DNA from: Spirogloea muscicola
Taxonomy: Eukaryota; Streptophyta; Zygnematophyceae; Spirogloeales; Spirogloeaceae
Assembly (NCBI GenBank): GCA_009602725.1
Contig: WELB01000176.1
Location: forward strand, 77,311-141,310
DNA: 64,000 bases
Direction of reading: 5' to 3'
Under the pieces are notes generated by a model that saw nothing but the letters and a program-made list of their open reading frames with translations, was not told the origin of the DNA and made no database searches. This document shows, in pieces, positions 1 to 9,475 of this stretch (position 1 is the first letter of the stretch; the number at the start of each line of letters is the position of its first letter). Made by a program: the position numbers and the translations under genes.

Positions 1-239
1 CGCCGCTGCCGTCGCCCTCTCCCGCCTTCAGCCGCCGCCGCGCCGGAGGCTTTGCGGCCGCCACCGACGCCGCCGCCGCTCCGAGTGAGGCGCCGTCGCC
101 GGCCTCTGTAGGCACTGCCTGCCGGCACGGCGAGGCAACGCGGGCCACGATCTGACGGCGGGCCGCATCTCGCGGGCCAGAGCAAAGCCTCCACGGCCCT
201 CCGGTCGCCGCCGCCGCCGCCGCCGCCAGCGGCGAATCC
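1..239 (+). promoter_or_regulatory. GCC-rich 5' flank of the DCC-family gene
   Basis: This stretch is very rich in GCC/CCG triplets, with a pure GCC run just before the ATG at 240. It has no convincing reading frame that continues into the gene. It is read as 5' UTR or promoter-proximal sequence. Similar triplet runs precede several other start codons in the window. Confidence 0.4.
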
Positions 240-2195
240 ATGGCGGCTGAGCTGGAGTCGCCGGCGGCAGCCGGGGCCGGCAGCAGCGGCGACGGGGGCC
301 AGGAGTGGGAGGTCAAGATGCTCTACGACGGCGACTGCCCCCTCTGCATGCGCGAGGTCCGCGTCGGCCCTGACGGCCGCGGCCCAGGACCCTAAGCCCC
401 AAATCCTGAATCCTAAAGCCTATATCCACTTGCATTGGTGGTGTTCGCCTGTGGTCAGTTGTGATTGAAAGATACCGTTACCTTAAGCCTGTGCTTGCTG
501 ACTCCAAACCTTACGTCACCGTCACCAAGCACTAAATACTAAACCCAATATAATACTAAACCCTAATAAGTACCAAACCCTTGATCTGTAACTACCAAAC
601 CTTAAACCCTGGACCGTTAACCCTCTGGGCTTGAGTTGTTTCTTTCCAAGTTGAAGCGGCTGTGGTGGTCATCAGAAGCATGTGAAGGACAGCCACCACA
701 TTTGCTGTGACCTGAGTACTGATAGCAGGCCTTCAAGACACCTCCCGCTGCCTTTCCATCATTGAGAAGATGGCGAAGGAGGAGGCATGAGGTGGACGAC
801 ATGGTGCTTAAGCTTCCGCGTCTAGCTGGTCTGGAGGAGCAATTCAGTGCTATCTTGATGGTGGGCGAGGCCTGTGACGTACCGCAGGTCAACATGCTGC
901 GGGGTCGCAACGAGGGATACAAGACCATAGCTTTTGTTGATATCGCCTCCGATGATTATCGGGCGGAAGATAATGCTGGGATCGGCTTTGAGGAGGTGAG
1001 CGAAGCCCTTCAAAGGTGCCTTGATGGCTCCTTTGTGATCTTCTGCAAGGAATGTCCTTGTGGCGTGCATTGAGCTCTCTCTCTCTGCTTCTGACGATGC
1101 GCCCTTGGCACCTCTGAGCATGCAGGCTATGGGACGCATTCATGCGGTCCTGAAAGACGGGACAGTTGTCACGAATGTAGAGGTATGTGCCTGTGAGCCT
1201 TGGTAGTTTCACTGACAACCATTCTCACAAGCACATGCTGCCACATCCACACCTCCACTAAGCAGGACCTTGGGAGATAGGGACTATTGGTCTTTATTTG
1301 CTGACAACTTGCCTGTCTTCGGGATGTCAGGCCCAGTTCAAATCTGTTGTCTGTATATTATCTTTCTTAGACTCCGTTCAGCATGTGTCTCTCATGAGCA
1401 CTGTGCAGGCTTTCAGGAAGCTCTACGAAGCAGTGGGGCTAGGTTGGGTCTATGCCATCACCAAGGTTGAGCCTGTAAGTCATGCGTGCATTATCCAGCT
1501 TCATGTGTCAGAAGACTTGACTTCTAATCGCTCTACGCACGAAAATAGAGGGGACTGAAAATGAACAATTCGTGTTTCTGTCTTATATTGTGCATTAAGC
1601 GGTAGAAATTGCTGCAGTGCTACCTGCTTGCCTCCTTGCGTAGGCAGCCCCTGACTGGTGGTCTGCATGCTTTGTGTTCCAACAGTTGGCCAGCATAGCT
1701 GACAAGGTCTACGATGTCTGGGCTCGTTATCGGTTACCTATCACAGGTCAGTTTCTTTTAGCATACGGCCATCTTCAGGCCAGCAGCCGTGCCCCCAGGT
1801 TTATTGCCAGAATGCAATATAGCTCACTAGAGTCAAGGTTAGGCATATGGTCAGGATCAGGTTGGCAGGCTACTGGTGAGCAGTGTGGGGTTCTAGTGAG
1901 GGGTCACTACCATGGCCAACCTCCTTTTCGCACTCCGTTTGACTTTGTCTGTCTTGTATGTGTCTACAGGAAGGCCTCCACTTGCCCAAATCCTGGAAGA
2001 CAGGCGAACACGGAAGCAGGTAAAGCAGAAGGAGTGCTGTTCCATCACACTCTTAAGGCCATAAGCATTGTTATAATGTCAGTGAAAGCAGCATGCACAC
2101 ATGAGTCTCTTGTACATTAATATCTGTGTACTTTGTGTAACATGCAGGCCACTGCCGTCAGCAAGACCAGCAGTCAGCGCTGCCAAGCAGATTAG
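240..2195 (+). CDS. DCC-family (DUF393) thiol-disulfide oxidoreductase-like protein
   Basis: Seven exons fit with consistent phases: 240-356, 888-995, 1126-1182, 1409-1474, 1686-1746, 1970-2019 and 2148-2195. They give about 168 residues, close to the usual DUF393 length. Exon 1 carries the family hallmark YDGDCPLC, a D-x-x-C-x-x-C redox motif, near residue 30. Later exons match the plant members: GYKTIAFVDIAS, then AFRKLYEAVGLGWVYAI and VYDVWARYRLPITGRP. The family is named for a predicted thiol-disulfide exchange role; the actual substrate is unknown. The start is the first ATG after the GCC run, with about 24 Ala/Gly/Ser-rich residues before the conserved domain, which could be a weak targeting sequence. 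The donor of intron 1 (GTCCGC) is poor; the other splice sites are normal. Family assignment is firm, exon edges fairly firm. Confidence 0.85.
400..615 (+). repeat. Degenerate telomere-like AAACCCT motifs in intron 1
   Basis: The first intron of the DCC-family gene contains many imperfect CCCTAA / AAACCCT units (for example around 535-615, with CTAAACCC, ACTAAACCCTAA and TTAAACCCT). They resemble the plant-type TTTAGGG telomere repeat but are too diverged and interspersed to be a chromosome end. A similar stretch lies in intron 1 of the GFA gene at 52021-52140. Confidence 0.55.
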
Positions 2196-4020
2196 AAGTT
2201 GCTGCTAAGAAGCAACAGCATCCATTGCTCGCACCGCTGCTCACGTCACCTGCAACTTGCTGACCTGCCCGCAAGGGCATCAAGCCCCCGGCATTTATTG
2301 CTGTGCCATTCCACAGCGATGTGAGACTATCAGGCACCTGATACCTCCTCTGTACCACGTTCCTCAATTGCAAGCCGGCACTACCAGATAGGCACATGAG
2401 CTGCACATGATCATGTAATCTGGCGTCACATGAAGAGCCTATCTAGCTTGGAAGCCCGTGGTGCAGCTCGAAATATCTCGTGTGCTTTGAAATTTTGCAA
2501 GAAGTCAGCGGCTGCAGTCCATGCATTCCAGTGAATCAACGTGACCCGTAGCTCAGCATGTCAATTGCCTCACCTGGCCAGTATACATCAGCAGCCCTGC
2601 TGCGCCCACCAACGTTCAGGATGTGACTGTTGAAGGATGCCGAACTCCTGCATGGCATGAGGCTTTCTGGTTGCTACTCCAGGCAAGGATTGACATACTC
2701 ATATCCACAACCAATTTGATCTCGCATACTGCTTCCTGCTTGGTAATGACACACTCTGACCTTGATGTCCTGGCTTTACATTCATATGTCAGCTCAGAAG
2801 CCACTCATCTATAACCATCTTGCACTTCTCTAGAGCAGAATCCTTGCACGGCAGCCAAGTATCTCTCTCACTTTGTCAGTCTCCATCTATGCAAAGGTAC
2901 CACATAAGCATACTATGAGTGGATTAGTAATCATCTGTACATGCCCAAGCACAGCATGTGCGTTGCACAGTGGTGCGATCATGCATGGAGGGGCTACCTG
3001 CTGAGATCAGCTAACGTGCCTCCACACGCAAGTGAACACCACAGAAGACGTGAAGTATTGGGGCCCACGAGATTGTGAGGTTATGTGCAAACGCTCCACT
3101 GTAAATAATAAATGGCAGGACAAGGTTGCCGTCAGCACGTGGTAGCAGGACAAGGTATGGAGCGGACAAGGAGGTGGATTTCACGATTCCAGAATGCTAG
3201 GAGGTGCTGAGAGGAGAGAGCAAGCACAATTGAGGAGAATGTGCAATGTATTCGTTGCAGAGGCAATGGACTGACCAGCTCGGCCCATGAGGAATCTTCT
3301 TCTCTACCACAGTCCCACTCTGCCCAGTCAGCAGCGCCGTTTAGCTCTTTCCAAGAGATTGGTGCCTGCGCGATCCCAGCCCAAACGAGTGCACAGATTC
3401 TGGTGAGTTGCACTGGCAAGGTGTTGCCACCAGCTCTTCCTTGCAGCCAGTCTGTCCGACCTTCCTACTGAGACTGGGGTAGACTGACGCTCTTGCTCTG
3501 GCAACAGCACTCCAACTTGTTTGTCGGCTGGGTCTTCAAAGCGGCCACCCTCTTCGTAAGACATATTTAGTGACATTCCACGTTAGCAACAAATGCGTAG
3601 TAGCCATATGCGTAGCAGCGTGCATTGCACTTATTGGCCCCTTGTCGTGCTTTATGGGCTGGCCTTTGAAAGCTACGGCACCCTTCTGGAAGATCCTCAT
3701 GATTGGCGAAGGGCAGCACCCGCTGCACAATCCTTATCAAAGTGGGGTCAACTGGTCAATCTTAAATGCAGTCTTCCAGCCCTTTTACCTACTTACAGTC
3801 CAACATAAAGCAATACTTTGAGTAGTATTTTGGCTCCCAGACGTCAAAATTCACTAGCCTACTACACTATACTAATAAGCCAACATGAGCCAATACTTTG
3901 AGCAGTATTTCGGCTCCCAGCCGTCAAAATTCACTAGCAGATTGATGGGCAGCATCATGCCCCAACCTGTAGCGTTCATAGCGTTCGGTCACTAACAGGC
4001 AGGTTAGAGCCGAATGCGTC
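2196..4020. other. Intergenic region, no gene supported
   Basis: Between the DCC-family gene and the LINE I see only short frames on both strands without recognisable domains. The sequence is less GC-rich than the genes. The only structure noted is the 58-bp direct repeat at 3801-3938. Confidence 0.5.
3801..3938 (+). repeat. Two-copy 58-bp direct repeat
   Basis: Copy 1 at 3801-3858 and copy 2 at 3881-3938 share the core AATACTTTGAG, then CAGTATTT or TAGTATTT, GGCTCCCAG and CGTCAAAATTCACTAGC. They differ at only a few positions and are separated by 22 bp. No coding meaning is apparent. Confidence 0.75.
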
Positions 4021-4369
4021 CTTTTTAGCATTGAGTGCTTGGGGATTTAGGAACAACCACCCGCCACGAGGAAGCACTCCAACACAGCGGGAAGACTTGC
4101 CTGTGGCGTTGCGCCAGACAGCAGCTCCACCTCTTGGGCAGACTCACCGCTCGCCGGGACGCTGCCAAGGTCTCCAAAGCGAGCCGGCAACGAGCCGCGC
4201 TGGGCAGCGGTCTACAGCAGCAGGCAGCAGTAGGGCTGCGTCTCTCTCAGAGCTTCACTGAGCTCCAGAGGGTCTCTCTCTTCTTCCTACTCTCGTGCTT
4301 CTCTGTGCCACCCTCCCTGCCGGGGTGTATGGGGGTCGCCCCAAGGCGAACCATGAGCTGTCTCCAGCA

Positions 4370-4470
4370 GGCGCCATGGCGCCGAGCATGGCCGCGGCAG
4401 AGCATGCCGCCAAGCATGGCCGAGGCCGGGGCATGGCCGAGCATGGCCGCGGCCGACCATGCCGCCCGGA
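4370..4470 (+). repeat. Short GC-rich repeats built on GAGCATGGCCGCGGC
   Basis: Just upstream of the LINE ORF, units such as GAGCATGGCCGCGGC, GAGCATGCCGCCA and AGCATGGCCGAGGC repeat imperfectly for about 100 bp. They may belong to the 5' UTR of the LINE, where short tandem repeats are common, or be a host minisatellite. Confidence 0.5.
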
Positions 4471-4618
4471 GGCGTCCGGGCCCACAAACCTGGCAGCGTC
4501 ACACAACCCGCAAACGGCAAGCAAACCCCCTCCATCTGACACTCCTAGGGGAACTTAACTGGAAACCATATTAGAGCGCCGTATCTGCCTAGCCTCTTGC
4601 TCCGCTCTTCTCTACAGT

Positions 4619-7600
4619 ATGGGCGAGCACAATCTTTCTTGCTCCGCTAGTCCAGTCACGAACATCCTCAGTATGCACCAAAACTATCGACTTTGCCACA
4701 GGCGCGCTAGGTCGAGGGCGCCGCCGCCGCCGCCCCTCCTAAACCCCGGGCCGTCGCCGGCGTCGCTGCCGGCGGCGCCCGCCATGGGGTCCGCGGCGCG
4801 CCGGTCTCTCGCACCCGCCGCCCTCGCCTCCGCCGCCCCGCTCCCCGTCGCCTCAACCGCGCGCCCCCGGCGCCGTCGACGGAGCCCGAGTCCGGAGTGG
4901 CTTCAGGAGTCGCTCCAGGCCAAGCATTGGTGTGAGGCGGTCCGGGCGCCTCGCCCCCGACTCAGGCAGGAGCGAGGCGCTGCGCCTCCGCCGCCAGCGC
5001 CGCCCGACCTTCATGTCCCCGCGTTGCTCCCCGCCGTGGTAGCCGCCGCCTGCCTCCGCTTCATCTGCAGGCCCGCTCCGCCGCCGCCGCCGCCGCCATT
5101 CCCCCTCCACGCGACACCGCCATCCACCGCAACGCCGCCACCGCTCCCCCCCTCACCACCGCCGCCGCCACAACCGCCTGCGGCGTCAGAGGGCGTGCAG
5201 TGCCCTCGCTGTCCAAAATTGTGCAAAAATGCACATGGTCTTGCGATCCATGCGCACTCCTGCTTGAAGCGCGCCGGCATCGCCGCCGCGGCGGCTGCTG
5301 CGGCAGTCGCGGCAAGCGGCCCCCCCGTCCTTGCTCAGGCCGTCCCCGCTCCGGAGCAGGAGCATCACTCGGAGGAGCATATATCGCCTCCAGCCCCAGA
5401 GATGTGTGGGGCACCCGCTTTATTGACTCCGCCCTCGAGACATGATGGGCCCCCTGAGGTGAACCCAATCCCTCCGCAGGGTGCACCGTCGTATGAGCAC
5501 GAAGCCGCCCCTCATCTTCCCGCGGGTGTTGTGCCTCTCGTGGAAACAGGGCTGCCGTCCCCACCGCCATCGCCGCCGTCACCTCCTCCGCCGCCGCCGT
5601 CGCCTCCGCTACCCCAGCACCCACCACCGTTGAGCCAGTCATCGGCGCCGCCCCCGTCGCCGCCGCCTCCACCCTCGCCGAGCGAGCCAGCGCCACCGCC
5701 GCCGCCTTCACCGGCCTCGCCCGACCCCCCGCGGTGCCAATACTGCACGAAGCCCTACACCACGCGGTCAGGCCGGACCCTCCATGAACGGGCCTGCGTG
5801 TGCAACAACAACCGTGCGGAGCAGGCGCGGGGCGCAGCTGCTGCAGGTGGCCGCCGGGGCCGGCCAGGCCGGCCAGTCCCACCCGCGCCGTCCCCACCCA
5901 CGCCTCAGCACTGGCAGTGGCTGGCCGGCCTCGACCTGGCAGCCGTCCACCGCCAGGCGGCCCTCCCGCTCGTCCGCCACGTTCCCCGCTGGGTGCGTCC
6001 ACACATTCGCCGCGCGCTTCGCCCGGCGATGCAGCGGATTGTCCGAGACCATCGGGACGAGGCGGCCTGGAAGCAGTTCCTCCTCTTCCCCCGGCTACTG
6101 CTCGGGCGCGTCCCCAACGACGGCCGCCGGCAGGGCCAGCAGCCCCTCCTGGAGCGCGTCCAGATGTTCGAGGGCGGCCAGTGGGAGGAGCTTCTGGCAC
6201 GCCACGATGCAGCGGTGGCCGCCTCGGCGGCAGACCATGGGGCCACGCGGGCCGCGCCAGCCGGGGCCGCCAATGTCCGCCGGGCGCTACGCTTCGGCCA
6301 TGCGGGCGAGTTGTCCAGGGCGGTCCAGGCCCTGGACGACTCGGTGCTGGCGCCCACCAACGCCGCAACGCGGGCGGCCCTGGACTCCCTGCACCCTCCG
6401 GCGCGCAACCCCCTGCCCCCGTGGCTGGACATCTTCACCCCGCTGGAGGAGGTGGTCCTCGACGCCGACGCCCTGCGGCAGGCCCTGCAGAGCAGCCGCC
6501 GCGCAGCCGCTGGAGGTCCTTCCCACATGCTCACCGAGCACCTCCGGGAAATCTTCTTGGAGGGGGACGCTGCCGACTTCGCGGCGCTCCACCAGGTGTG
6601 CCAGCTCCTAGCTCGCGACCAGGTCCCAGCCAGCGTTCGGGACGTCCTGTGCGCCAGTACACTGCTGGCGCTCAGCAAGGCCGGCGGAGGGGTCCGGCCC
6701 ATCGCCATCGGGGAGGTACTCTACCGTCTGGTGGGGCGCGCACTCTGGCAACAGCACGCGGGGCAGGCCCAAGCACACCTGGCGCCCCAGCAGTTTGGCG
6801 CGGGGCTACGGAGCGGCGGCGAGACGGTCGTGCACGGCGTACGGGCCACCCTGGACCTGCACCCGGAGTGGGTGGCTATGGCAGTCGATGTCCGCAATGC
6901 CTTCAATAGCGTTGATCGGGACGTCATTGCGGAGGAGCTGAGAGAGGCCTTCCCCAGCCTTCTACCCTTCTTCAGGCTGGGGTACGGTCGGCCAAGTGAC
7001 CTGCTGTGGCGGACGGAGGGGGGAGCGGTGGAGACCCTCCACTCCACCAGGGGTGCACGTCAAGGGGATCCACTCGCTGGATTCTACTACGCGCTGGCAC
7101 ACCATCGCGCGCTCCAGGCAACGGTCGCGGCTCACCCTGGCGTGCTGGTGCCGACGTACGCAGATGATACCACTCTGGTGGGACCGCCTGCAGACGTCGT
7201 GGCAGCCTTTGCTACCCTCCAGGTGCAGCTGGGCGCGATCGGCCTGGACATCAGGGCGGACAAGTGCTGTGCCTGGTCCCCGGCAGGTCCCCTGCCAGCC
7301 CACCTGGGCCTGCCCGTGGGCTGCCAGACACCGGCCGAGGGCCTCACTCTCCTCGGCGTCCCCCTGGGCGCACCTGCCTTCGTGGCGGAGCAGCTGCAGG
7401 GGCGGCTGCAGGACCACCTCCGGCCGGCGGCCCGCCTGCACACGCTGAACGACATGCAGCTGGCAACCGCCATGCTGACCCGGTGCATCGCGCAGCGGCC
7501 CCACTACCTGGCCCGCACCGTCCTTCCCTCACCGGCGGTGACGGCAGCGTATGAGGCCTTCGACACCGGCATCATGGCGGCCGCAGCCTCCCTCGTGCAG

Positions 7601-8860
7601 CACCCGGCGTTCCTCACCACCCAAGCTGCGCAGCTGCAGGCCAGCCTGCCGATCAGTCGTGGCGGCTTGGGATGCCGCTCAGTTGCCCGCGTCTGTGAGG
7701 CGGCCTTCCTGGGAAGCTGGGCGCAGGTGGCCGCCCCCATGTGTCAGCGGTTCCTCGTGCACGGACAACGCGCCCTGGAGCGGGCGGCAGCCGATGTGGA
7801 GACAGGCCAACTCCCCTTCCAAGTCGCCCTCCGCACTGCCCGCGACAGGCTCCTGCAGGTCCACCCCAACATGTCCGAGCAGACTGTTCCTTTCCGGCAC
7901 CTCGCCCACACTCCAGACCTGCGGGCTCAGGCACGCTTCACGGCGTTGGTCGAGAAGGCGGCCTCCGACCAGGCGGTGGAGCTTCTCCCTCCGTCTGACG
8001 TTCGCGGGCGTGCTCGGCTTCTCTCCGCCTCTTCCCCTGGGGCGGCGGCGTGGCTCCAAGCGCTCCCACTCTATGCCGCACTTACCATGCCCGACGAGGT
8101 CTACCGGACGGCGGTGCATCGGCTCTTGGGGCTCCTCCCTCCCTGCCTTACAGGTGTCACACAGTGCGAGTGCGGCGCCCGGCACGCCGACCCTGCGGAG
8201 CTGGCCGCGCACATGCTCCGTTGCGCCCACGGAGGCGAGAGGACCGCTTCCCATGATCTTTTGCGCGATGGTATGCAGGGGGTGTTCATAGAGGCGGGCT
8301 TCAAGGTGGCGGTGGAGTGCTCCTCAGTCATGCCCATCCTGCGGGGCGAGGACGGCCGGTCGCACACCCGGCGCGCCGACCTGGTCGCTATCCTGCCCAG
8401 CGGCGGTCCCCGCATCATCACTGATGTGGTGACAACGGACAGCTACGACTCCGGCAACCCCACCAGGTCGGCGTCGTTTGCAGGGCATGCGGTCGGCCTG
8501 GCAGCCCGGGCAAAAGAGAAAAAATATGCCGATCACCCGGTCGGTGATGAGTTCGCGGCCCTGGCGATAGATGTTCACGGGGCCTTCGGCAGCCGCTGGC
8601 TGGATCTCCTCCAGCGGCTTGCTCGTCAGGCTATTGATCGGCGGTCGGGTCCGCCCGGGGCGCTGCCCGGCTTCAACGCCGCCGGGTCGCTCGCCCAGGT
8701 CTTTCGCATGCGCTTGGCGGTATCGTTCCAGCGATCCCTTGCCCACGCTGTCCACACGCGCGCAGGACGCGCTCTGGCCGCGGCCTCCGGGTCTCGGCGG
8801 AGTGCCTCCTTCCCTTCCTCGAGCTACTCGGACCTGATGTTGCTCACTCGCGGGTACTGA
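4619..8860 (+). CDS. LINE polyprotein: zinc fingers, reverse transcriptase, REL endonuclease
   Basis: A single 1413-codon frame is uninterrupted. The N-terminal 400 residues are Pro/Ala-rich with two C2HC-type fingers: CPRCPKLC...HAHSC near residues 195-216 and CQYCTKPYTT...HERAC near 373-394. The reverse transcriptase spans roughly residues 680-900. It shows VRPIAIGEVLYRLVGRAL, AVDVRNAFNSVDR, TRGARQGDPLAGFYYALAHH and the catalytic YADDTTLVG near residue 847. Near residues 1182-1203 is a C-x-C...H...C knuckle. It is followed by a restriction-like endonuclease signature, RRADLVAI then ITDVVTTD, near 1250-1275. The order finger, RT, knuckle, nuclease is that of the R2/NeSL/CRE-like LINEs, which nick DNA with a C-terminal nuclease rather than an apurinic-type one. 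The protein ends SDLMLLTRGY. Which clade it belongs to needs a tree. Confidence 0.9.
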   Translation: MGEHNLSCSASPVTNILSMHQNYRLCHRRARSRAPPPPPLLNPGPSPASLPAAPAMGSAARRSLAPAALASAAPLPVASTARPRRRRRSPSPEWLQESLQAKHWCEAVRAPRPRLRQERGAAPPPPAPPDLHVPALLPAVVAAACLRFICRPAPPPPPPPFPLHATPPSTATPPPLPPSPPPPPQPPAASEGVQCPRCPKLCKNAHGLAIHAHSCLKRAGIAAAAAAAAVAASGPPVLAQAVPAPEQEHHSEEHISPPAPEMCGAPALLTPPSRHDGPPEVNPIPPQGAPSYEHEAAPHLPAGVVPLVETGLPSPPPSPPSPPPPPPSPPLPQHPPPLSQSSAPPPSPPPPPSPSEPAPPPPPSPASPDPPRCQYCTKPYTTRSGRTLHERACVCNNNRAEQARGAAAAGGRRGRPGRPVPPAPSPPTPQHWQWLAGLDLAAVHRQAALPLVRHVPRWVRPHIRRALRPAMQRIVRDHRDEAAWKQFLLFPRLLLGRVPNDGRRQGQQPLLERVQMFEGGQWEELLARHDAAVAASAADHGATRAAPAGAANVRRALRFGHAGELSRAVQALDDSVLAPTNAATRAALDSLHPPARNPLPPWLDIFTPLEEVVLDADALRQALQSSRRAAAGGPSHMLTEHLREIFLEGDAADFAALHQVCQLLARDQVPASVRDVLCASTLLALSKAGGGVRPIAIGEVLYRLVGRALWQQHAGQAQAHLAPQQFGAGLRSGGETVVHGVRATLDLHPEWVAMAVDVRNAFNSVDRDVIAEELREAFPSLLPFFRLGYGRPSDLLWRTEGGAVETLHSTRGARQGDPLAGFYYALAHHRALQATVAAHPGVLVPTYADDTTLVGPPADVVAAFATLQVQLGAIGLDIRADKCCAWSPAGPLPAHLGLPVGCQTPAEGLTLLGVPLGAPAFVAEQLQGRLQDHLRPAARLHTLNDMQLATAMLTRCIAQRPHYLARTVLPSPAVTAAYEAFDTGIMAAAASLVQHPAFLTTQAAQLQASLPISRGGLGCRSVARVCEAAFLGSWAQVAAPMCQRFLVHGQRALERAAADVETGQLPFQVALRTARDRLLQVHPNMSEQTVPFRHLAHTPDLRAQARFTALVEKAASDQAVELLPPSDVRGRARLLSASSPGAAAWLQALPLYAALTMPDEVYRTAVHRLLGLLPPCLTGVTQCECGARHADPAELAAHMLRCAHGGERTASHDLLRDGMQGVFIEAGFKVAVECSSVMPILRGEDGRSHTRRADLVAILPSGGPRIITDVVTTDSYDSGNPTRSASFAGHAVGLAARAKEKKYADHPVGDEFAALAIDVHGAFGSRWLDLLQRLARQAIDRRSGPPGALPGFNAAGSLAQVFRMRLAVSFQRSLAHAVHTRAGRALAAASGSRRSASFPSSSYSDLMLLTRGY

Positions 8861-8999
8861 GCTTCCCTAGTATGTTGTCGTGATTGGTAGAGTAGAGGAG
8901 TCCTTCCTCGGCTTCTCATTCTTCGGCTTTGGACATTGTCCATTCTTTTTGGGCTGGCTTTGCCAGCCCCTCTTTCTTTATGGGCGAGCCTTCTTCTAT

Positions 9000-9165
9000 T
9001 AGCAGCCGCAACATGTCAGGCTGGAGCCGCCTTTGCTCTTCCTCCCCTCAGCTCATCTGACTTCCTACTGCTGACACGGGGTTATTGATTTTATTGGGCT
9101 GGCTTTTCCAGCCCCTATCCTCAATGGGCGAGCCCTTTCTTCTTATTGAGGGCGCCCTGTCTGCC
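9000..9165 (+). mobile_element. 5'-truncated second LINE tail
   Basis: Directly behind the full LINE lies another copy's C-terminus. A frame ending SSSDFLLLTRGY stops at about 9088 and parallels the full element's SDLMLLTRGY. It is followed by a second copy of the 3' UTR hairpin (GGGCTGGCTTTTCCAGCCCC) and by AATGGGCGAGCCC. Similarity begins only in the last tens of codons, as expected from 5' truncation during target-primed reverse transcription. Confidence 0.75.
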
Positions 9166-9225
9166 TAGCCTTTGGCTCCGTTATGAACACCTGTAAGCAT
9201 CTGGCTGGCATTTCACAGCCGATTC
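9150..9225 (+). repeat. Dispersed LINE-like 3' tail, variant B
   Basis: The string TGCCTAGCC...TGGCTCCG, then GAACACC...CATCTGGCTGGC, ATTTC and ACAGCCG, recurs in related form at 51285-51345 and twice at 61541-61708. Each copy carries a GGCTG/CAGCC hairpin like that of the LINE 3' end, so it is probably the tail of a related subfamily. Confidence 0.5.
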
Positions 9226-9261
9226 TTCATACCAGCAGCCGCTTTCTTTTTATTTTTTGGC

Positions 9262-9373
9262 TGACGGCTGCCGTTAGCCGTAGCAACAAACGGCGTGCGG
9301 CTTTGCGGAACGGCGCCCCCCCCCGTCCTGACTGCGGCTCCCGCCGTGGCGACAACGGGCCGTCCGCCGGCTC

Positions 9374-9405
<32 letters not shown>

Positions 9406-9475
9406 ATGGCAGCGGATCCAAGGCCGCGGGCCGCGGGCCAGCGCCTGCCATGGCGGCCGCGGCTGCAGCTACCCA
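9262..9475 (+). repeat. Direct repeat R1 (pairs with R2 at 12178-12370)
   Basis: R1 begins CTGACGGCTGCCGT and runs through CTGACTGCGGCTCCCGCCGT, GGCTCCGCCGGCGGCGGC and CCAGCGCCTGCCATGGCGGC. The same order of blocks is found in R2 in the same orientation. The two brackets enclose the palindrome and the Harbinger remnant. No open frame is shared convincingly. Confidence 0.7.

Larger units (their letters stand above)
4560..9180 (+). mobile_element. Non-LTR retrotransposon (LINE) with restriction-like endonuclease
   Basis: The element holds one long open frame (4619-8860) and a 3' UTR with a strong stem-loop: GGGCTGGC, loop TTT, GCCAGCCC, at about 8950-8970. ATGGGCGAGCC follows shortly after. 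No LTRs are present. The 5' limit is uncertain; 4021-4618 may be the 5' UTR. The 3' limit is blurred because a second copy's tail follows at about 9000-9160. C-terminal and 3' UTR copies of the same family recur at 58.5-59.8 kb. The open frame suggests a recent insertion that might still be competent, which is inference. Confidence 0.8.

Noticed and set aside
400-615. Interstitial telomere or chromosome end
   Set aside because: The units are degenerate, mixed with unique sequence and lie inside an intron with coding exons on both sides.
5061-6368. 435-codon minus-strand frame opposite the LINE ORF
   Set aside because: It is a GC-rich shadow of the LINE coding strand: Gly/Arg/Pro repeats, no domain, and the plus frame has clear RT and nuclease motifs.
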